Assembly (NCBI RefSeq): GCF_000247815.1
Contig: NC_021677.1
Span: forward strand, 61,639,033-61,703,032
Length of the DNA stretch: 64,000 nt
Direction: 5' to 3'
Source of the DNA: Ficedula albicollis
Taxonomy: Eukaryota > Chordata > Aves > Passeriformes > Muscicapidae
Part shown: positions 60,936 through 64,000 of the stretch, one piece after another
Position numbering within the stretch: position 1 is the stretch's first letter
Layout of the letters: every line of letters begins with the position of its first letter
Position numbers and translations under genes: made by a program
The notes under the pieces: generated by a model
What the model saw: only the letters and a program-made list of their open reading frames with translations
Told to the model about the DNA's origin: nothing
The model's database searches: none

Positions 60936-63900
60936 CCCTTCCCCACCTTGCCATGGGGCACAGAGGGTTGGACCAGCCTCAGAGTAGGGCTCCTTTCCAC
61001 CACCCTGTTGCTCATCTCCCTGTCTGTCCCTGCATCTGCTTTGCCACACCGTTTAATTAATTTGTCTGTTCTTCCCCAGTTTCTGAATAATTGTCAAAAC
61101 CAGGGCTTGTGGATACATGGAAGTGAAGGATTAAACCCCTCTTTACTGCATCTCAGGCTGAGAAAGCTATTACTTGGGATGTCAAGGCCAACCCAAATGA
61201 GCAGATGAGAATAGGAACTGCTGAGCCAGCCCCTGGCTCCCCCTTAAGCAGCACAACCCCCTACACTGACTTCTGCAGACACCCAAAAGGGGGGACCAGC
61301 CCTGCTCCCCCATTGCTGCATGTAATGCCACCAGAATTGGCTTTTGGATAGACCCCCATCCTGCAGTGGGTTGTTTTGTCTTATTATTTACAAAGAGCTG
61401 GCTCTTCCTTTTGATAATGATCAGCCACCCTTTGAAGTCACTTGTCTCCACAGATGTTTGCTGCTGCCTGGAGACATGTTACTGTCCCAAATTGCTGAGG
61501 ACATCCTTGAAGAGTCATGGTAGGGAAGCAAGCCCACTGCCTCCTCCCTGGCACTAAACAACATGGGAAAGGTCTCTGTTCCTTCCTAAATTGGGACAAA
61601 ACTCCCAAATGCCAACAGAGTTTGTGTCCTGCAGGAATAATACTGAGTGAGTTCTTCTTGTTGAGAAAGCATTAATGTCCTGAGCCCCAAGAGACCCTGA
61701 GGGCAAAAAAGAACCTGATTGCAGCAGGGTTTCGTGGATTAACACCACCTGGAGCCGAGCTGGGTCCATCATCCTCAGAGCTCAGTCTTTCCCACATCTG
61801 GAAAAAGGCACTGCAGAAGATTCAACAGCTGCCAGTGGGGATGCAGGCAGAGCGCATCTCACCCTTGGCAGGCAACAGGTAGGGAGCAGAATTTCTCCTT
61901 TTATTTTCTCATCCTGACCAGAAAGGAAGATTTTTGGAGCTGGTGGGAGCTGGTGGGAGAGGCATGATTGTTTAAATCAACAGTTTGCTGTTAGCACTGC
62001 AGAAGCCTGCTCTGCACGTTACCTGGTAAACAAACCGTGCTCGGAGAAAGAAAGGCCTGTTTATAAAAGCTCCTCTTGACATTTGCCTCCTCAAACATAG
62101 CAAAACATGTGCTAGGAATAGATGCATGAATGATCGAGTCTGTTTTGAGTCTTCTCTCTTCAACAACCAAGGAAATCCCTATGTACAAACATTTAAACTG
62201 GAACATCTGGAGCACAGTAATTTTATCTTGAAGATCCACATCAAACAAACCTGCAGCTCAGCCCGAGAACATCTACAAATACTTCCCCCCAAGGAGACCC
62301 CAGTCTTACAACTCGGGTACCAGGAGACCTCAGATTTGAAAGAAAGATAATTCAGCATCTCTTTATCCACACCTGACAAGTATTCCTTAAGAGGGCATTA
62401 ACATGAAATTACCACTCTTAGTCACAGCCAAAGTGAAAGAGATTTGTTCCAATTATCTGGCGCAGGCCTTGAAATACCTGCTTTGAAATTTACAACCCAA
62501 AAAACCCCACGCATCATTTGCAGGCAGAACTTTTCTCGAGAAATCTCACTTTGGTTGCACTTTTTCTGTGCAGCTGAGCTGCTAAAATAAGCACCCAGCC
62601 ATATATAGCACAGTACGTTGGCACTCACAGCGGTGGGGAGCGACTGGATTCAATTTTCCATGGAAGATGACAATTAAAATTGCTTTCTTTGGTATATCCC
62701 ATCCTTTCTGTTGTTTTTTCTTTTCCCTCCAAGCGCAGAGTAAATTTAGGACTCCGAGCTCTTTTTCCTTCAAAATCTCACTTCCAGTTTCCATCTTATT
62801 AAAGACATGACTTAACTTTAATGTGTGTAACATAAACGGTATCGTAAAGAGGAAGAATTAAAACAGCATGGGAACATTGGTGGTTTCAAGAGGGGGGAAA
62901 TGGCACAGCTTCTTTCCTTTTGGGTTGTTGTTTATCCAGTGGATAAACCTCGGCGTTCATCGCTCCTACCGAATGCTTCGCCTTGCCTTGCAATAATTGG
63001 GAATTCCACGTTTTGCAAAGTTGTTACATTATATCCACAAATAATCCATCTTGTCAAGTCCATCTCGTCCGTCGAAGATAAAGTTGGAGCTGAGTCACTG
63101 CAGACATCTGGAGAAGGTTCATTACTTGTAATTGCGAGCCCCTCTGTTAATGCACCCCATGAGAAAGGAGCTGACAGGCTGCATATTTCTGCAAACTGTT
63201 CCCAGAAAGAACCAATTTCCTGACTTCCATGTGGTGTCAATAATATAGGCATGAGATGGAGCAGTGCTTATGAAATATTAAATCTGCTTACAGGACCCAG
63301 CTATAAGCAAATTCAGACCACCTGGGAGATGGAGGTTTGCACTGGGTATGTGGAGTTTGGCACTCACCTGGTACACGAGATGGGCTCTGATCTACACATT
63401 TTGGCTCATTTACCACAAAACTTCCTGACAGTAGTGCCGGGGGAAGGGAGAAAAAAGGTAGAGGGTGGAGGGGGTAAAACACATTTCTTCACGTTTAGGA
63501 CTCAAACCTTTCAAATAACTGACATTATTAAATTTACTATCACATGCAGCCAGAGATCTTATTATTCATCGGCAAAAAAAGGCTGATATTTCATGGCTTT
63601 TGGGTTAGATCATTTTGGTTCATGCCAATGAAAACAAAGCATTAGTGTTTTGATGTTTTAATATAATGATTTAATTCTCTCATTGATATTAGAATCCAGA
63701 AACACAACAAACACGAAGACCCCTTCAAAATCCTTGAGTCAGAGCAAAGGCTCTTAAATCACTTCAGCACTCTGACCTCCTGTTTCACAGAGTGTATTTT
63801 ATGCCAGAGACTTGGAGAAGAAGGGGTCCTTCCCAAACATGCAGCATGACAGTGCTAACCTGCCTTCGGCGAGCTCGCCTGTGTAAATTGAAAAACATCT

Positions 63901-64000
63901 GGGCTCTTTTTGCTGGCAAAAGCAGCAGGTCCTTGACCTCAGAGCAAAACCGTCAGCTTGAGCTGCAAACTGAGCTTTTTCAACAATTCACCCTCAATTT
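60936..64000. other. unique sequence, includes constrained-looking blocks, no gene seen
   Basis: About 3 kb without a recognised transposon. A small direct repeat 'agctggtgggagctggtggg' is at 61939-61960. Blocks at about 62430-62690 and 62900-63250 are repeat-free and keep CpGs in AT-rich context ('aacttttctcgagaaatctc', 'tccatctcgtccgtcgaaga'). They could be conserved non-coding elements. Both strands of 62900-63250 are open for over 100 codons, but neither translation is a family I recognise. Confidence 0.4.

Overview
The window looks like chromosomal DNA from a bird, most likely a songbird. The main evidence is at least 22 fragments of CR1 LINEs. Nearly all are 5'-truncated pieces that keep the CR1 3' end, with the 'cccttccaacc...attctgtgatt' tail on the plus strand or its reverse complement on the minus strand. 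A partial LTR at 6019 resembles passerine endogenous-retrovirus LTRs; that match is from memory and was not searched. I found no protein-coding gene, exon set, rRNA, tRNA, operon or CRISPR array that I can support. Most long open frames are artefacts of homopolymers or microsatellites (poly-G/poly-P, WSWS, KRKEK), lie in CR1 antisense DNA, or have no recognisable domain. The window reads as intergenic or long-intron sequence.

Layout. 1-6 kb: a degenerate tandem array, a TTATAT hexamer array, one CR1 and a CCCTT array. 6.0-7.05 kb: a partial LTR that runs directly into 777 consecutive G. 7-15.5 kb: mostly unique DNA. 15.5-17.2 kb: an apparently identical 843-bp tandem duplication with a poly-T at the end of each copy. 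17-26 kb: unique DNA, CpG-rich patches, two minus-strand CR1s (one with an internal 142-bp duplication) and a 66-bp duplication. 26.0-27.25 kb: 1245 consecutive G inside a GGAA/GGGA microsatellite. 27-35 kb: several CR1s, tandem duplications of 83, 290, 43 and 119 bp, and a third G-run of 68 inside a CR1. 35-49 kb: mostly unique DNA with scattered CR1 ends and a 50-copy AAAAG array. 49.7 kb: a CCTGGT hexamer array. 51.0-51.9 kb: a 435-bp tandem duplication. 53-60 kb: a CR1-dense stretch. 60.3-64 kb: unique DNA with a CpG-rich patch and sequence that looks constrained by eye.

Two signals stand out. First, the three G-runs do not look biological. The shortest sits where a neighbouring duplicate copy has an ordinary 17-base CR1 sequence, so G appears to have replaced real sequence; the simplest reading is a sequencing or gap-filling artefact. 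Second, at least ten adjacent direct duplications (34 to 843 bp) occur in 64 kb, several with none or one difference visible. They are either very young duplications or assembly duplications. I did not find a new biological system that the sequence would support.
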